The notes under the pieces are model-generated. The model was not told the DNA's origin and made no database searches. It was given only the letters and a program-made list of their open reading frames with translations. A DNA stretch of 64,000 nt, from the NCBI GenBank assembly GCA_023052935.1, contig CM041295.1:166365366-166429365 (forward strand). The letters are read 5' to 3'. Below are positions 63,221 through 64,000 of this stretch, piece after piece; the stretch's first letter is position 1, and each line of letters begins with the position of its first letter. Made by a program: the position numbers and the translations under genes. The stretch is from Piezodorus guildinii. Its lineage: Eukaryota; Arthropoda; Insecta; Hemiptera; Pentatomidae.

Positions 63221-64000
63221 TTTTTTTTTGGGGGGGGGGGGGTTCCCCCTTCCTGCCATTGCTGGCATACGTGGTTAGCAGTGATGGGTTAGCACGCTAG
63301 GGGAATTATCGAAGAATACACAAAAGCCTGCGCCCACCACTGCCAATAAAAGACCTTTATTACTTATATTTCTTATTTTACAGTATATTGGGGGGGGGAT
63401 CATTTAATTCTATGGGAACAATTGTTTTTTTTTTTGTTTTGTTTTTTAAACATTTCTATGGTGCTACCCAGTGGACGGCTGTCCACCTTTTTGGTGGGAT
63501 AGCACCTTATGCTGTATCCGTCCGGCAGCGGCGTCCAGCCCTCCTGGCCACAGCATCCGTCCGGTCCCTTACCGCATCCGTCCGGTGGCGGCGTCCAGCC
63601 CTCCTGGACAGCCACATTCCTCCGGTCTCCTCTCTCTCTGATCTCCTGGCTGCTCCACTGGTGGCTCGTTGAGGTCGGGTGGTCGGCCAAGGGAGAAGTG
63701 CGTCGGTCCGACCACCTCCTTCCACCCGTAAATGAAGTCCTTGAAGAAGGAGAAGTTCTCCTTCTCCATCAGGCGGGGGAAGACCGTCTCGACGAGGGCC
63801 GAAGATCCCGGTATGCCTCGACAACCTGGCACGGTGTCCTTCCATCGCAGTGCAGGAAACGATGACGTGTTCCCATGCTTGTGCAGCTTTCCCCGGAACC
63901 CACCATGTCCTGTGAGGATCTGCGAGAGCCAGTAGTCCGAGAGGACCCATGTGGCGTTTAATCTTGACTGAACGGTGGGGAAGAACTTCCTCAGAGAGGA
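63221..64000 (-). mobile_element. R1-type LINE, 3' end (runs off the window)
   Basis: The minus strand ends at the left in an A-run preceded by a C-run (63221-63242). The 3' UTR holds short tandem units around CATCCGTCCGG and GGCGTCCAGCCCTCC (63515-63600). The C-terminal coding part is described separately. It is GC-richer than the rest of the window, consistent with a recent or distinct origin. It is inserted into the 108-bp repeat. Confidence 0.75.
63569..64000 (-). CDS. R1-type LINE ORF2, C-terminal 143 codons (partial)
   Basis: Open from the window edge to the stop at 63569. SLRKFFPTVQSRLNATWVLS, DYWLSQILTGHGGFRGKLHK and, further on, RLMEKENFSFFKDFIYGWKE look like the region after the RT and RNase H-like part of R1-clade elements, where QxLTGHGxFxxxLH is followed by a Cys/His cluster. 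That cluster is poorly preserved here (HKHGNTSSFPALRWKDT), so either the motif is degenerate or this is a derived family. The end, GGLDAATGRMR, is low complexity and overlaps the tandem units. The clade call is an inference. Confidence 0.65.
   Translation of the reverse strand, partial: SSLRKFFPTVQSRLNATWVLSDYWLSQILTGHGGFRGKLHKHGNTSSFPALRWKDTVPGCRGIPGSSALVETVFPRLMEKENFSFFKDFIYGWKEVVGPTHFSLGRPPDLNEPPVEQPGDQRERRPEECGCPGGLDAATGRMR

Noticed and set aside
63400..63950. Several overlapping frames on both strands, 87-147 codons
   Set aside because: GC-rich tandem units open all frames. Only the frame continuous with the R1-type motifs (63569-64000, minus) is kept.

Overview
This is a eukaryotic, AT-rich window, most likely from an arthropod and probably an insect. 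The evidence is the mix of repeat families: Jockey-type LINEs whose ORF1 has a PRE/C2HC domain and CCHC knuckles, an R1-type LINE tail, an RTE-type LINE, a CR1/Jockey-superfamily LINE whose ORF1 has a PHD-like finger and an FP-like C-terminus, a Ty3/gypsy LTR element, a Penelope-like element (PLE) and long-inverted-repeat DNA elements. Nothing looks prokaryotic: there are no operons, Shine-Dalgarno sites, CRISPR arrays or intact rRNA/tRNA genes. Almost every long open frame lies inside a decayed mobile element.

Layout. 1-11182 is about 9.9 kb of a 58-bp satellite split by one 5'-truncated CR1-like LINE (1859-3148). 12213-16310 is a longer copy of the same LINE family on the minus strand. 16.9-19.1 kb is AT-rich with a microsatellite, a poly(A)-tailed insert and a hAT-like end. 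19160-28197 is a cluster of three adjoining palindromic structures: a foldback-like element made of tandem subrepeats and interrupted by an internally deleted LTR element; a 3-kb long-TIR element with remnants of a cysteine-rich transposon ORF; and a compound AT-rich inverted repeat. The last one carries a 255-bp insertion with perfect 65-bp inverted arms, a 14-bp target duplication and a hammerhead-ribozyme-like core. 31.1-32.7 kb is a Jockey ORF1 copy on the minus strand. 33491-40128 is a full-length Ty3/gypsy element (LTR-gag-pol-LTR, 4-bp duplication) with three in-frame stops in pol. 41.6-45.4 kb is a nearly complete minus-strand Jockey element. 47.1-50.9 kb is a PLE with GIY-YIG endonuclease, an inverted partial copy and its own hammerhead-like core. 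51.0-55.84 kb is a Jockey element split by an RTE-type element. 57.1-59.2 kb and 60.2-62.85 kb are two more Jockey copies, the second cut by a 108-bp tandem repeat. The R1-type LINE tail (minus strand) runs off the right edge.

Hidden between the repeats are six short minus-strand exon candidates (near 59.5, 40.9, 30.5, 29.8, 29.0 and 16.8 kb). Most have clean splice signals, and all have compatible reading phases. They may be the 3' part of one unrecognised host gene spread over more than 43 kb, with the mobile elements sitting in its introns. The last exon ends in a stop followed by an AATAAA. The product was not identified.

All calls come from reading the sequence. No alignment, folding or database search was run, so family names below clade level and element boundaries are approximate.
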